Positions 18,709 through 27,019 of a stretch of 64,000 nt of DNA are shown here, in pieces. The position numbers and the translations under genes are program-made. The DNA comes from Phycisphaerae bacterium. Lineage in GTDB: Bacteria; Planctomycetota; Phycisphaerae; Phycisphaerales; UBA1924. The notes under the pieces are model-generated. The model saw only the letters and a list, made by a program, of their open reading frames with translations, did not search any database and had not been told where the DNA came from. The stretch spans positions 24,023-88,022 of the forward strand of contig VGXM01000010.1 in NCBI GenBank assembly GCA_016873295.1. Direction: 5' to 3'. How positions within the stretch are numbered: the stretch's first letter is position 1; every line of letters begins with the position of its first letter.

Positions 18709-20103
18709 ATGATGGGGCCTGACACAGACCAAACCCCGCACCGAGCCGGACTCGCCCGCCGGTTCATCGGCTGGCTGCGGGGCGACGGGTTGGACCGGGC
18801 CCGCCTGCTCGCGGCGTTCGACCACCCCCCCCCGACCAGGGACCGGGGGCACGCCATCCACGTCGCGCTGGCGTGCCTGGCGTGCTTCTTCCTGGCCTGG
18901 CCACCGGGGTTCATGGAGCTGGCGTGGATCCCCGTGTCGGCGTGGCTGCTCGTGCGCATGGTCGAGTACCGGGGCGTGTTCTGGAGGCCCATCCTCTTCC
19001 CCGCGACCGTCCTGCTCGTGCTGTGGGGGTGCTGGCAGTCGCTCACGCTGCTGTGGTCGCCCGACTACCGCTCCGGCGGGCAGGAGTTCGTCAAACTCCG
19101 CTGGATGGTGCTGATCTTCGCGCTGTGGCCCGTGATGGACCGGCGCGGGTGGCTGATCGCGTCGCTGGCGGCGGGGCTCCTGTGCGGGCACCTGGCCCAG
19201 GTCTCGACGGCCTTGGGGCGGGCGTGGGGGATCGCCGAGCTGGTGTACCCCTTCAACGGGCGCGACTTTGCGTGGGGCAACGACCCGGACCGCAACGGCG
19301 GGTGGTACCACCCCCTGATCGCCGGGAGCATGTTCGTGGCGTCCCTCGGGCTGCACATGCCCGTCGCGGTCATGGGGCGGGGGCGGATTCGCTGGCTGGC
19401 GTCGGCGGCGAGCGCGGTCGTGATCGCGGGGATCCTGGCCACGGGCACGCGCTCCGCGATCGTCGGGGCGGCGGCGCTGATCGTCGCGGTCCTGGCGGTG
19501 GCGGCGTGGCGGGCCCGGGCCCCGCTGCTGCGCCCGATGCTGGTCGGGCTGGTCGTCGCGGGCGTGGGGGCGGCGGCGGGCGCCGCCCTGGTGGGCGACA
19601 GGGTCGCGCGCCGGTTCGACCGCGCCGCGAGCGAACTGCGGGGCGCGGTCGAGCGCGGCGAGTACGACTCCGACGTGGGGGCCCGAGTGGCGATGGCGGC
19701 GGCCGCGGGAGACGCGTTCCTGACGCACCCCGTCGCGGGCGCGGGGGCGGGCGGGTTCTCGTCGGTCTTCAAGGCATGGCTGGTGGAGCGCGGGATCGAC
19801 CCGTCGAGCCTGCGGACCTTCGACCACGCCCACAACGCGCTGCTGCACGTCGCGGCGACGACCGGGATCGTCGGGCTTGTGCTCGTGGGGATGGTGACGG
19901 CGGCGGTGCTGCTGGCGGCGTTCGGCGGGTTGCGGGGGGCGGGGACGTACCACGCCGGGCCCGGCTTTGCCATCGTGGGACTGCTGCTGGTGAGCCCGAT
20001 CGACCCGGTGCAGCTCAACCAGCAGACGGCGGCGCTGCTGCTGCTGCTGGTCGCGCTCTGCCCGCCCGTGGGTCCGCACCGGCGGGACGAATCAGCGGGA
20101 TGA
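18709..20103 (+). CDS. O-antigen ligase-like polytopic membrane protein
   Basis: A 464-aa protein with about ten hydrophobic segments. The conserved Wzy/WaaL-type part is a large periplasmic loop between late helices, containing VGARVAMAAAAGDAFLTHPV then GAGAGGFSSVF and DHAHNALLHVAATTG; the histidines in the last block are typical of O-antigen ligases and polymerases. It would transfer or polymerise polysaccharide at the periplasmic face. Specific substrate is unknown and no polysaccharide genes are adjacent. The start is uncertain: 18652 has AAGGA upstream, but the codons between it and 18709 lack the GC-rich third positions of the rest. Confidence 0.75.
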   Translation: MMGPDTDQTPHRAGLARRFIGWLRGDGLDRARLLAAFDHPPPTRDRGHAIHVALACLACFFLAWPPGFMELAWIPVSAWLLVRMVEYRGVFWRPILFPATVLLVLWGCWQSLTLLWSPDYRSGGQEFVKLRWMVLIFALWPVMDRRGWLIASLAAGLLCGHLAQVSTALGRAWGIAELVYPFNGRDFAWGNDPDRNGGWYHPLIAGSMFVASLGLHMPVAVMGRGRIRWLASAASAVVIAGILATGTRSAIVGAAALIVAVLAVAAWRARAPLLRPMLVGLVVAGVGAAAGAALVGDRVARRFDRAASELRGAVERGEYDSDVGARVAMAAAAGDAFLTHPVAGAGAGGFSSVFKAWLVERGIDPSSLRTFDHAHNALLHVAATTGIVGLVLVGMVTAAVLLAAFGGLRGAGTYHAGPGFAIVGLLLVSPIDPVQLNQQTAALLLLLVALCPPVGPHRRDESAG

Positions 20104-20109
20104 CGGGGT

Positions 20110-20190
20110 CCTTCCGGGCCGACCGCGCGCGCGGGCGGGAGGGAGGCCCCTGCGCGCCCGTCCGACGGCCGGCGCCGTCGGCTCGGAAGG
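20110..20190. repeat. P3 palindromic element, two-part copy
   Basis: Two stems: CCGGGCCGACCGCGCGCG near 20113 and GACGGCCGGCGCCGTC near 20164, the last flanked by GGCTCGGAAGG. Related copies are at 22820-22856 and 26260-26340. It lies between the O-antigen-ligase-like gene and uvrC. Confidence 0.6.
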
Positions 20191-20210
20191 AGGGCCGATC
20201 GGGCGGGCTC

Positions 20211-20216
20211 TACCCT
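20211..20216 (+). promoter_or_regulatory. -10-like TACCCT, 5 nt before uvrC GTG
   Basis: TACCCT then 5 nt then the GTG start of the uvrC-like gene. No Shine-Dalgarno motif is seen. Confidence 0.35.
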
Positions 20217-20221
20217 TTGGC

Positions 20222-21616
20222 GTGAGCGCCGCGTCGAGCGAGAGCCGCGAGGAGAGGCTGGCCCGGCTGGGGGTCAAGGCGCGGTCGCTGCCCGCGGCGC
20301 CGGGCGTGTACCTGATGAAGGACGCGAAGGACCGGGTGATCTACGTGGGGAAGGCGGCGCGGCTGCCGGACCGCGTGGGGACCTACTTCGTCGCGTCGGC
20401 GGACCTGGGGTTCCGCAAGCAGCCGCTGCTCGACGCCGTGCACGACTTCGACGTGCTGGAGTGCGAGACGGAGTGGGAGGCGCTGCTGGCGGAGAACCGG
20501 CTGATCAAGGACCTCAAGCCGCGCTTCAACGAGAGGCTGACGGACGACAAGACGTTCCCGTACCTGGTGATCACGCGGGGGGAGGACTTTCCGCGGGTGC
20601 TGGTGACGCGGAACCCGACGGGCCTGCGCGGGGACGGGACGGTGGCGCCGGAGATGAGGGGCGCGCGGGTCTTCGGGCCCTTCACCAACGCCGGGGCCCT
20701 GCGCGAGGCGGTGCAGATCCTGCAGCGGGTGTTCCGCTTCCGCACGTGCGCCCTGGACATCGTGGCGGGGAACGAGAAGAACCGCTCGTTCCGCCCGTGC
20801 CTGCTGCTCAACATCGGGCAGTGCTCGGCCCCGTGCGCCGACCGGATCGGCGTGGAGGCCTACCGCGAGGACATCGAGCGCTTCACGCGCTTCCTGTCGG
20901 GCAAGCGGAGCGCGATGCTGCGGGAGCTGGAGCAGGAGATGAGATCGGCGGCGGAGGCGCTGGACTTCGAGCGGGCCGCCCGCCTGCGCGACCAGGCGAG
21001 GGCCATCCGGCGGCTGGGCGAGCGGGCGACCCTGGGCGAGGGGTGGCAGCCCGAGTCGGAGGTCGGGCCGATGGACCCGCGCGGGGGGCTGGCGTCGCTC
21101 CAGAAGACGCTGGACCTGGAGGCGCCCATCCGCTGCGTCGAGGCCATCGACATCGCGCACCTGCACGGGGGCGAGACGGTGGGGAGCAAGGTGTGCTTCG
21201 TCGACGGGCGCCCGCTCAAGAGCGAGTACCGGCGCTACCGCGTCAAGGGCCCGCCCGTCGGCGAGGGGCCCGGACGCAACGACGACTACGCGAGCATCCG
21301 CGAGGTGGTCGGCCGACGCTACCGCGAGGCCGGCGAGGGGCACGAGCTGTACCCCGACGTGATCCTGATCGACGGCGGGCTGGGGCAGCTGCACGCGGCC
21401 CTGGAGGCGTTCGACACGCTGGGGGTCAGGCCGCCCATGGTGATCTCGCTGGCCAAGAAGGAGGAACTGATCTACGTGCAGCGCCGCGGCGGGCCGGTGA
21501 AGCTGGGGCGCGACAACGCCGGGCTGAGGCTCTGCCAGGCGATCCGCGACGAGGCCCACCGCTTCGCGCAGTCGTACCACCACCTGCTGAGGCGGAAGAA
21601 GACGTTGGGGGAGTAG
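20222..21616 (+). CDS. uvrC: UvrC-like excinuclease without the C-terminal HhH domain
   Basis: A 464-aa protein. The GIY-YIG domain begins [18 protein letters not shown] and has the 3'-incision residues. A UVR segment follows with [18 protein letters not shown]. The RNase H-like 5'-incision domain has AIDIAHLHG (Asp), VILIDGG (Asp) and DEAHRFAQ (His). It ends at [12 protein letters not shown], the point where UvrC normally continues with about 130 residues including two helix-hairpin-helix motifs (family length about 600). No HhH coding is visible in any frame of the next 140 bp, so the loss is not a frameshift. Without HhH, 5' incision near structured DNA may be impaired. Start is GTG at 20222. 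Confidence 0.9.
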   Translation: MSAASSESREERLARLGVKARSLPAAPGVYLMKDAKDRVIYVGKAARLPDRVGTYFVASADLGFRKQPLLDAVHDFDVLECETEWEALLAENRLIKDLKPRFNERLTDDKTFPYLVITRGEDFPRVLVTRNPTGLRGDGTVAPEMRGARVFGPFTNAGALREAVQILQRVFRFRTCALDIVAGNEKNRSFRPCLLLNIGQCSAPCADRIGVEAYREDIERFTRFLSGKRSAMLRELEQEMRSAAEALDFERAARLRDQARAIRRLGERATLGEGWQPESEVGPMDPRGGLASLQKTLDLEAPIRCVEAIDIAHLHGGETVGSKVCFVDGRPLKSEYRRYRVKGPPVGEGPGRNDDYASIREVVGRRYREAGEGHELYPDVILIDGGLGQLHAALEAFDTLGVRPPMVISLAKKEELIYVQRRGGPVKLGRDNAGLRLCQAIRDEAHRFAQSYHHLLRRKKTLGE

Positions 21617-21634
21617 GGGCCGGGGAATGGGCAA

Positions 21635-21725
21635 TGGGGCTCGTCGAGCAACTCGATACGAGCCCCGGGGCGCGAGCCCGGGGGTGGCGCGCGGACCCCT
21701 CCACGCTCGCGCGTGGGGCTCGCGG
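21635..21725. repeat. P1 palindromic element, extended copy
   Basis: The largest P1 copy, with three stems: GGCTCGTCGAGC-type, CGAGCCCCGGGGCGCGAGCC, and CCACGCTCGCGCGTGGGG. It lies between uvrC and the convergent lipoprotein gene and may terminate both. Confidence 0.6.
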
Positions 21726-21759
21726 GCGTGGGGTTCGACAGGCTCGGGCGCGGGGGTGG

Positions 21760-22347
21760 TCAGCGCGGGGCGAGGAAGAAGGCGATGTACTCGCGTTCGT
21801 CGGCCTGGACCTTGACGGGGACGTAGGTGGTGGTGGTCTCGCTGTAGGTCTCGGTGCGGCGCTTGCCGTCGCGGTCGCGGCGGGAGAGCGTGCCGCTGGT
21901 GTAGCTGTGGACGGGCTCGCTGACGAGGCGCTCGGTGCGCCCCAGGAACCGGCTGGACCAAACGGCCATGACGGCGCCGCGCTGGGCGGCGGCCCGGGCC
22001 AGCGAGCCGTCGGCGGGGTCCAGCGGGGTGGTCGAGGTGAAGCGCGACCGGCCCACGATGTCAAAGTCGGCGGCGTTCACCCGCAGGGCCTCCAGGAGCG
22101 GGGCGTCAAACGCCCGGCGCTTCTCGATCGGCCAGTCGTCGGGATGCTGGGGGTCGGCGGCGATCGCGGCCCGGGCGCGCTCGAGCGCGGGACCGACCCG
22201 CTCCCACGGCGCCTCGCGCACGATCGCCGGGCCCGCGAGGCGCTCGAGGGTCGGGGCGCCCGGGCGGGCGGGGGCGAAGGCGTCGCGCCAGGGGTTGGCG
22301 CAGCCCGTCAGGCACAGGAGAAGGGCGAGCGTGGCGCCGCGGAGCAT
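21760..22347 (-). CDS. predicted lipoprotein, unknown function
   Basis: A 195-aa protein that begins [20 protein letters not shown], a lipoprotein signal with the lipobox LTGC (cleavage before the Cys). The mature part contains [20 protein letters not shown] and a Tyr-rich end ([13 protein letters not shown], then [14 protein letters not shown]). No family is recognised. It would be tethered to the inner or outer membrane. The upstream in-frame ATG at 22431 would precede the signal peptide by 28 residues, so 22347 is chosen. Confidence 0.75.
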   Translation of the reverse strand: MLRGATLALLLCLTGCANPWRDAFAPARPGAPTLERLAGPAIVREAPWERVGPALERARAAIAADPQHPDDWPIEKRRAFDAPLLEALRVNAADFDIVGRSRFTSTTPLDPADGSLARAAAQRGAVMAVWSSRFLGRTERLVSEPVHSYTSGTLSRRDRDGKRRTETYSETTTTYVPVKVQADEREYIAFFLAPR

Positions 22348-22388
22348 GCCCCATTGTTCGCCGTCGCGGGGGCCCCGGCGGGTCGGAT

Positions 22389-22394
22389 TAGGAT
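22389..22394 (+). promoter_or_regulatory. -10-like TAGGAT, 5 nt before rnpA GTG
   Basis: TAGGAT then 5 nt then GTG. The divergent lipoprotein gene starts 42 bp to the left. Confidence 0.4.
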
Positions 22395-22399
22395 TGGGC

Positions 22400-22816
22400 G
22401 TGCCCTCTCCGTCGGTCCCAGCCCGGTTCACGTTCCCGCGTCGCCTGCGTCTGACGCACGACCGGGACTACCGGGCGGTCTACGCCGGGAAGATGAGGAA
22501 GCCGATCGGCCCGCTGGTGGTCCACGCCGTGCCCAACGGGCGGCCCTACCCGCGCCTGGGGCTGAGCGTGGGCAAGGTGGTCGGGTCGGCGGTGGCCCGC
22601 AACCGGGTCAAGCGGCTGATCCGCGAGGCGTTCCGCCTGTCGCAGCACCAGCTCCCGCGCCTGGAGGGAGGCGGGGCCCCGGCGGAATGGGTGGGGAGCT
22701 ACGACGTGGTGGTGGGCGTTCGCAAGCACGAGTTGTTGAGGTTGGAGGACTACCGGGGGCTGATCGTCAGGGCGGTGGAGTCGTGCCACCGGGACAGGCT
22801 GCGGCGACAGGCGTAG
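22400..22816 (+). CDS. rnpA: ribonuclease P protein component
   Basis: A 138-aa basic protein. It starts [20 protein letters not shown], has the strand block [21 protein letters not shown] and then the family signature [13 protein letters not shown], which binds the 5' leader of pre-tRNA. It pairs with the catalytic RNA, whose gene is not in the window. It is 50 bp before yidD, the usual bacterial order, but rpmH, which normally precedes rnpA, is absent here. The GTG is chosen because it starts the conserved region, with TAGGAT 5 nt upstream. Confidence 0.93.
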   Translation: MPSPSVPARFTFPRRLRLTHDRDYRAVYAGKMRKPIGPLVVHAVPNGRPYPRLGLSVGKVVGSAVARNRVKRLIREAFRLSQHQLPRLEGGGAPAEWVGSYDVVVGVRKHELLRLEDYRGLIVRAVESCHRDRLRRQA

Positions 22817-22819
22817 GGA

Positions 22820-22856
22820 CCTTCGGAGCCGACGGCTTGCGCCGTCGGCTCGGAGG
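22820..22856. repeat. P3 palindromic element
   Basis: A single stem, GGAGCCGACGGC pairing with GCCGTCGGCTCC across a TTGC loop, between rnpA and yidD. As a terminator it would separate the two genes, but it is not followed by a T-run. Confidence 0.6.
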
Positions 22857-22866
22857 GCGGATCCTC

Positions 22867-23145
22867 ATGGGCGAGCGCGGGATCAACCCGGGGCGGGCGA
22901 GCCGCGTGGCGGTCTGGCTGCCGGTCGCGCTGATCCGCCTTTACCGGTGGACGCTCTCCCCCCTGCTGGGCGGGCAGTGCCGGTTCCACCCGACCTGCTC
23001 GCGGTATGCGGAGGGGGCGTTCCGGGAGCACGGGGTGTGGCGTGGGGGGTGGCTGACGGTCCGTCGGCTGGCCCGTTGCCACCCGTTCAGCAAGGGGGGG
23101 TACGACCCGGTACCGGTGCGGGAAGAGCGCGGGGCGCCGGGCTGA
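22867..23145 (+). CDS. yidD: membrane protein insertion efficiency factor YidD
   Basis: A 92-aa protein with the family signature [14 protein letters not shown], then [25 protein letters not shown]. YidD is a membrane-associated protein that helps YidC insert inner-membrane proteins. The hydrophobic segment ([14 protein letters not shown]) is near the N-terminus. Here it follows rnpA but yidC is not adjacent. Confidence 0.95.
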   Translation: MGERGINPGRASRVAVWLPVALIRLYRWTLSPLLGGQCRFHPTCSRYAEGAFREHGVWRGGWLTVRRLARCHPFSKGGYDPVPVREERGAPG

Positions 23146-23203
23146 CTCGGGGGCGCGGGCGATCCCTGGATTCGTCGCGGGCTCCTCATCCGGGGCGTGG
23201 CGT

Positions 23204-23222
23204 GTCCCCCTTTGGGACACGG
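23204..23222 (+). terminator. hairpin GTGTCCC/GGGACAC after yidD
   Basis: A 7-bp stem with a five-base loop, followed by a T-containing stretch (GTCGTTTT about 8 bp later). It lies 60 bp after yidD in a 248-bp gap that contains no gene; I see nothing else in that gap. Confidence 0.4.
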
Positions 23223-23393
23223 AGAGTCGTTTTGACCCGCACCGCGCGGGGTTGCCGGACGTACAGACTACTGACGCGCCGGGGCGGCGGAGGCTCGCCC
23301 GGCGCCGTGGTCAGGAAGTCCAAAGGTGGGGCCGGATCCGGCCGATGGGCAAGCCGTCGGCGCCGGGGTCGGCGCGGTGGGTGCGGAGGGGTC

Positions 23394-24044
23394 ATGAGTC
23401 GGTTGCCGGCGGCACAGAGGCGGGAGCAGTTGCTGGATTCGGCGGAGACGCTCTTCGCGCGGCATGGGTATGTGCGGGCGACGACGGCGGAGCTGGCCAG
23501 GGCCGCGGGCGTCACCGAGCCCATCATCTACCGGCACTTCGACTCCAAGAAGGACCTGTTCATCTCGCTGATCGAGCGGACGGCCCAGCGCACGATCCAC
23601 CAGTGGGAGCAGCAGCTCGCCCACGCGGCCGACCCGGTGGAGCGGCTGCGCCGCCTGCTGTACGAGAACCCCATGGTGCGGACGCACGGTCGCTCGGCGT
23701 ACCGCGTGATCGTGCAGGCGGTGACGGAGACGGCCGACGCCCAGATCCAGGCCGCTCTCGCCAAGCACATCGACGAACTGCACACCTTCGTCAAGGGCGA
23801 GATCGAGCGGGCCCAGCGCGACGTCAAGGGGCTGGCCAAGTACTCGGCGGACATGGTCGCCTGGGTGCTCATCCACCTGGCGCTGGGCTACGGCCTCCTG
23901 AGCGTGATGGGGATCCCCGGTCACGGCGTGGGGCGCGACAGCATCGGCGCCAGCGTGCGCGAGTCGCTGGCCAGGCTGCTGGGGGTCGCGCCGCCCAGCA
24001 CGCCGCGGCCCGACCCCGAACCGCCCCTGAACGGCGAGGTGTAG
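23394..24044 (+). CDS. TetR/AcrR family transcriptional regulator
   Basis: A 216-aa regulator. The N-terminal helix-turn-helix shows LLDSAETLFARHGYVRATTA, then ELARAAGVTEPIIYRHFDSK, which is the TetR DNA-binding signature. The C-terminal ligand domain is helical and unspecific. It probably represses a nearby target; candidates are itself or the divergent membrane protein gene on the right. The ATG at 23394 has GGAGG close upstream. Confidence 0.93.
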   Translation: MSRLPAAQRREQLLDSAETLFARHGYVRATTAELARAAGVTEPIIYRHFDSKKDLFISLIERTAQRTIHQWEQQLAHAADPVERLRRLLYENPMVRTHGRSAYRVIVQAVTETADAQIQAALAKHIDELHTFVKGEIERAQRDVKGLAKYSADMVAWVLIHLALGYGLLSVMGIPGHGVGRDSIGASVRESLARLLGVAPPSTPRPDPEPPLNGEV

Positions 24045-24048
24045 CGTG

Positions 24049-24068
24049 GGACCGGCCCCCGGCCGGTG
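24049..24068. repeat. P2 palindrome
   Basis: GGACCGGCCCCCGGCCGGTG, three bases after the TetR stop codon. Member of the P2 family. Confidence 0.6.
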
Positions 24069-24116
24069 CCCGATTCCAAACCGCGTCCCCCTGGCCGCAG
24101 GGGTCGGTCGCTCGCC

Positions 24117-24140
24117 CCCACGCTCGCGCGCGGGGCTCGT
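24117..24140. repeat. P1 palindromic element, single stem
   Basis: CCCCACGCTCGCGCGCGGGG with flanking GCTCG. It lies between the TetR gene and the convergent membrane protein gene. Confidence 0.55.
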
Positions 24141-24169
24141 TGGACGCGCCGGCAACACCCGACACGACG

Positions 24170-24952
24170 CTACTCGACAGGATCCTCGGGGTGTCGCGGG
24201 GCCCCGCACTCGGGGCAGCTCGGGCCCGGGGCCATGCTCGTCCGCGACGAAGGGGCCCGCGAACCCCACGCGGACGAGGAGGTAGTGGCGCGAGTCGGAA
24301 GAACGTGCACCAAGGCGCCGGCGGGCGCCGCGGGTGCCACGGGCGAGCCGCCTTGCGGATCGCCCGTGCCGGCGTCGGGACGGGCGTTGACAGCCGCACG
24401 GGTCATCGGGCGAAGCGCCCGATGACCCGTGGCACCCGGAGCGCTCCGTCCACGGACTTCCGACTCGCGCCAGGAGATCATCGCCACCGCCATCGCGATC
24501 ACGACGACGCCCACGCCCAGGACTCCTCCGCCCACGCCCACCAGCAACAACACGATCAGGGCAGGCACGAGGCACGCGATGGCGATGAGGATCGTGATGC
24601 CCTCGGCGCCCGCGAGCGACCAGTACAGGCGCGAGGTCGAGAAGCCGCGGAAGAGCAGGACCAGGTCGGGCTTCTCGCCGCGTGCGGCCCGCACGCCGAT
24701 GTAGGCGCTTCCCGCCTGCAACTGGGCGCTGACCAGCAGCATGAGGGGGAGGGTCAGGAGCCCCTCGATGGACAGCGCGTTCTCGACGACGACTTGGACG
24801 ACGCCCAGGCCGAACGAGATCGCGATGATCACAACCACCGCAAGGAGCAGCATCCCGTAGTTCGACTTGAACGCCCACCACCCGACGCTGAACGCCTCGG
24901 TGACGGTAACCGCGGGTTCTTCCCCCGGCGGCGTGTACGTTGGCTGCGACAT
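24170..24952 (-). CDS. integral membrane protein interrupted near its 3' end by a MITE
   Basis: A 260-aa reading frame. Residues 1-160 form a membrane protein with hydrophobic segments MLLLAVVVIIAISFGLGVVQ, LLTLPLMLLVSAQLQ and two long helices up to about AVAMISW. From there the frame runs through the 185-bp element at 24287-24471 and ends in 39 residues including SCPECGAPR, a possible zinc ribbon. Because 185 is not a multiple of three, the original C-terminus was probably in a different frame or longer. Function is unknown. The ATG at 24952 has GAGGAGG upstream, a strong ribosome-binding site. Confidence 0.65.
   Translation of the reverse strand: MSQPTYTPPGEEPAVTVTEAFSVGWWAFKSNYGMLLLAVVVIIAISFGLGVVQVVVENALSIEGLLTLPLMLLVSAQLQAGSAYIGVRAARGEKPDLVLLFRGFSTSRLYWSLAGAEGITILIAIACLVPALIVLLLVGVGGGVLGVGVVVIAMAVAMISWRESEVRGRSAPGATGHRALRPMTRAAVNARPDAGTGDPQGGSPVAPAAPAGALVHVLPTRATTSSSAWGSRAPSSRTSMAPGPSCPECGAPRHPEDPVE
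24287..24471. mobile_element. MITE-like element, single copy
   Basis: A 185-bp element with perfect 15-bp terminal inverted repeats GGCGCGAGTCGGAAG (24287-24301) and its complement (24457-24471). It contains a 14-bp-arm hairpin, CGGGTCATCGGGCG at 24399-24412 and its complement at 24416-24429, and a second stem around CACGGGCGA. It has no coding capacity. A four-unit tandem form lies at 36166-36886. No target duplication is obvious. Confidence 0.8.
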
Positions 24953-25008
24953 GAGGGAGCCTCCTCGCGCGGGGCAGGATACCGCCCGCCGATTCGGCGC
25001 GCGCCGGG

Positions 25009-25866
25009 CTACGGGCGGAGCGCGATGGCGCCGACCTCGCTCGCCAGTCGCCGGGCCGCGCCCCGGATGCTCTGGCGCCAGTCCCCCTCGCCCCCCGGGT
25101 AGATCACGCTGCGGCTGGCGGTGACGAGCAGGCCCGACTCGCCGGGGGAGCGGGCGCCCGGGCGCCGCATGCCGCGCACGTCGTCGGGCGTGCCCCCCTG
25201 GGCCCCGTACCCCGGCACGAGGAAGACCTGGTCGGGCATGCGGGCCCGCAGGGCCGGGCCGTCCTCGGGCTTGGTCGCGCCCACCACGGCCCCGACGTCG
25301 GAGAGCCCGCGCGCCCCCCGACGCGGCTCGCCGATGGCGCGCACGTGGTCGGCCATCATCTCCGCCACCGTGCGCCCGTCCGCCAGGCGCTGCGACTGCA
25401 CCGCGTCCGACCCGGGGTTGCTCGTGCGCACCAGCACGAAGACCCCGCCCGAATAGGGCGCCAGCGTGTCCGGCCCCAGGTACCCCGAGACCGTCAGGGC
25501 GTCGGCGCGGGCGTGCTCGAAGGCGGCGGCGGCGTAGTGCTCCGCCGACATCCCGATGTCGCCCCGCTTGGCGTCCAGCACCGTCACCAGCCCCCGCCCA
25601 CGGGCCTCGGAGAGCACCCCCTCCAGCGTGCGCACGCCCTCGGCTCCGTAACGCTCGAAGCACGCGGACTGGACCTTCACCGCGGGCACGACCCCCGCGA
25701 CCGCCTCCAGCACGCCCGAGCAGAACTGCGCGATGGCCCGCGCCGGCTCCCAATGCGCCGACCGCACCTCCTCGGGCAGGCGGTCGACGACCGGGTCGAG
25801 CCCCACGCACACGGGAGACCCCGCGCGGTCGATGGCGTCGGCGAGTCGGTCGGCAAAGTGCGTCAT
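25009..25866 (-). CDS. pyrF: orotidine 5'-phosphate decarboxylase
   Basis: A 285-aa enzyme that makes UMP from OMP. The catalytic block is VLDAKRGDIGMSA, with the Lys and Asp pair typical of the family, and the protein begins HFADRLADAIDRAGSPVCVG as in the long (type 2) PyrF subfamily, which has about 270-290 residues. VPGYGAQGGTPDD near the C-terminus is the phosphate-binding loop. A TACGAT hexamer and a GGGGGAG ribosome-binding site precede the ATG. It diverges from the DUF971 gene. Confidence 0.95.
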   Translation of the reverse strand: MTHFADRLADAIDRAGSPVCVGLDPVVDRLPEEVRSAHWEPARAIAQFCSGVLEAVAGVVPAVKVQSACFERYGAEGVRTLEGVLSEARGRGLVTVLDAKRGDIGMSAEHYAAAAFEHARADALTVSGYLGPDTLAPYSGGVFVLVRTSNPGSDAVQSQRLADGRTVAEMMADHVRAIGEPRRGARGLSDVGAVVGATKPEDGPALRARMPDQVFLVPGYGAQGGTPDDVRGMRRPGARSPGESGLLVTASRSVIYPGGEGDWRQSIRGAARRLASEVGAIALRP

Positions 25867-25913
25867 GCGGACTCCCCCCGCATCGTACAGTTCGCACCCC
25901 CGCCGGGCACGCC

Positions 25914-26249
25914 ATGGAACCCGCCCCCACCCACATCGACCTCAAGAAGGATCGCGGGCTCACCGTCCAGTGGGCCGACGGCTCCACGAGCTACTACTCC
26001 ATCGCCTACCTCCGCAAGATGTCCCCCTCGGCGGAGATGCGGCAGCTCCGCGAGGAGATGGACAGGAACCCGCTGGCGATCCTGCCGGGCGGGCGCACGG
26101 GCCCGGTGGTCGCCGAGAGTGCCGAGCTGGTCGGCAACTACGCCCTCCGCATCCGCTTCAGCGACGGGCACCGGACGGGGCTCTACACCTGGGACTACCT
26201 GCGCGGGATCGACCCGGCGTCGGGCGCCGCGCCCACCGGCGGGGCCTGA
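25914..26249 (+). CDS. DUF971 (gamma-butyrobetaine hydroxylase-like N-terminal) protein
   Basis: A 111-aa protein with THIDLKKDRGLTVQWADGST, then IAYLRKMSP and IRFSDGHRTGLYTWDYLRGI. The last block, SDGH-x-TG-x-Y-x-W, is the family signature. DUF971 is found alone in bacteria or joined to Fe-S carrier proteins, and its role is not established. It starts 48 bp from pyrF on the opposite strand, with TACAGT upstream. Confidence 0.85.
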   Translation: MEPAPTHIDLKKDRGLTVQWADGSTSYYSIAYLRKMSPSAEMRQLREEMDRNPLAILPGGRTGPVVAESAELVGNYALRIRFSDGHRTGLYTWDYLRGIDPASGAAPTGGA

Positions 26250-26259
26250 AAGGCCCCGC

Positions 26260-26340
26260 CCTTCCGAGCCGACCGCGCGAGCGGTCGGACGTGGGCGGCG
26301 GGCGCACTGCCCCGACGGCTTGCGCCGTCGGCTCGGAAAG
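26260..26340. repeat. P3 palindromic element, two-part copy
   Basis: Two stems: CCGAGCCGACCGC near 26263 pairing with GCGGTCGG, and GACGGCTTGCGCCGTC near 26313 followed by GGCTCGGAA. It lies between DUF971 and the convergent phosphoribosyltransferase gene, where it could terminate both. Confidence 0.6.
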
Positions 26341-26359
26341 AGCCGGACCCGGGCGCCCC

Positions 26360-27019
26360 TCAGGGCGCGGGGGCGAAGGCCCGCAGCACGTCGATGACGC
26401 GCTCGTCGGAGACGGGGGAGAAGTCGCGGTAGAACTGGCCCACGGCGACGAAGTCGTCGTCGGCGATGAGGCACTCGAGGCGGCCCTTCTCGCCGCACAG
26501 GGCCCGGATCTGCCCGACCCGCGCCGCCGGCATCGCCGGCAGGGCGACGATGATCTCGCGCGGGTCGGCGCCCCGCACGGCGCCCAGGGCCGCCACGAGC
26601 GTCGCGCCCGTCGCCATGCCGTCGTCGGTCACGATCACGGATCGCCCCGCCATGGGCGCCGGCGGGCGCACGGCCCGGAAGAGCCGCGAGCGCCGCTGGA
26701 TCTCGGCCATCTGGAACCGGCGCTCCCGCTCCAGCTCGTCGCCCAACTGGTCGGCGACGGACGCTCCGATGTCGTTCAGGTGCATCTCGCCGCTCTCGGC
26801 CACGGCCCCCAGGGCCAGCTCGGGCTGATCGGGCGAGCGGAGCTTGCGGGCGAGCACCACGTCGAGGTCGGCGTTCAGGGCCCGGGCGATGGGCTCGGCG
26901 ACGTCGATCCCGCCGCGCGGGATCGCCAGCACCAGGGGGCGCACGAGCGGGAGGGTCGCGAGGCGCTCGCCCAGCAGGCGCCCCGCCTCGGCGCGGTCGG
27001 CGAGAGCGGCGCGGATCAT
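26360..27019 (-). CDS. phosphoribosyltransferase
   Basis: A 219-aa protein. It has PLVLAIPRGGIDVAEPIA near residue 30 and the PRPP-binding signature SVIVTDDGMATGATLVAAL at about 128-146. The RGG loop and the DDG-x-ATG-x-T motif are typical. The nucleobase substrate is not defined; such proteins are often fused or linked to dienelactone-hydrolase-like enzymes. The ATG overlaps the stop of the hydrolase gene by four bases (ATGA), so the two are translationally coupled. Confidence 0.9.
   Translation of the reverse strand: MIRAALADRAEAGRLLGERLATLPLVRPLVLAIPRGGIDVAEPIARALNADLDVVLARKLRSPDQPELALGAVAESGEMHLNDIGASVADQLGDELERERRFQMAEIQRRSRLFRAVRPPAPMAGRSVIVTDDGMATGATLVAALGAVRGADPREIIVALPAMPAARVGQIRALCGEKGRLECLIADDDFVAVGQFYRDFSPVSDERVIDVLRAFAPAP

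Noticed and set aside
21617..21760. Missing HhH domain of UvrC in another frame
   Set aside because: Checked for helix-hairpin-helix patterns after 21616 in all frames; only the P1 repeat is present.
24287..24471. Target-site duplication around the MITE
   Set aside because: Flanks (GGTAGT and AGGAGA) do not share a clear direct repeat, so none is claimed.
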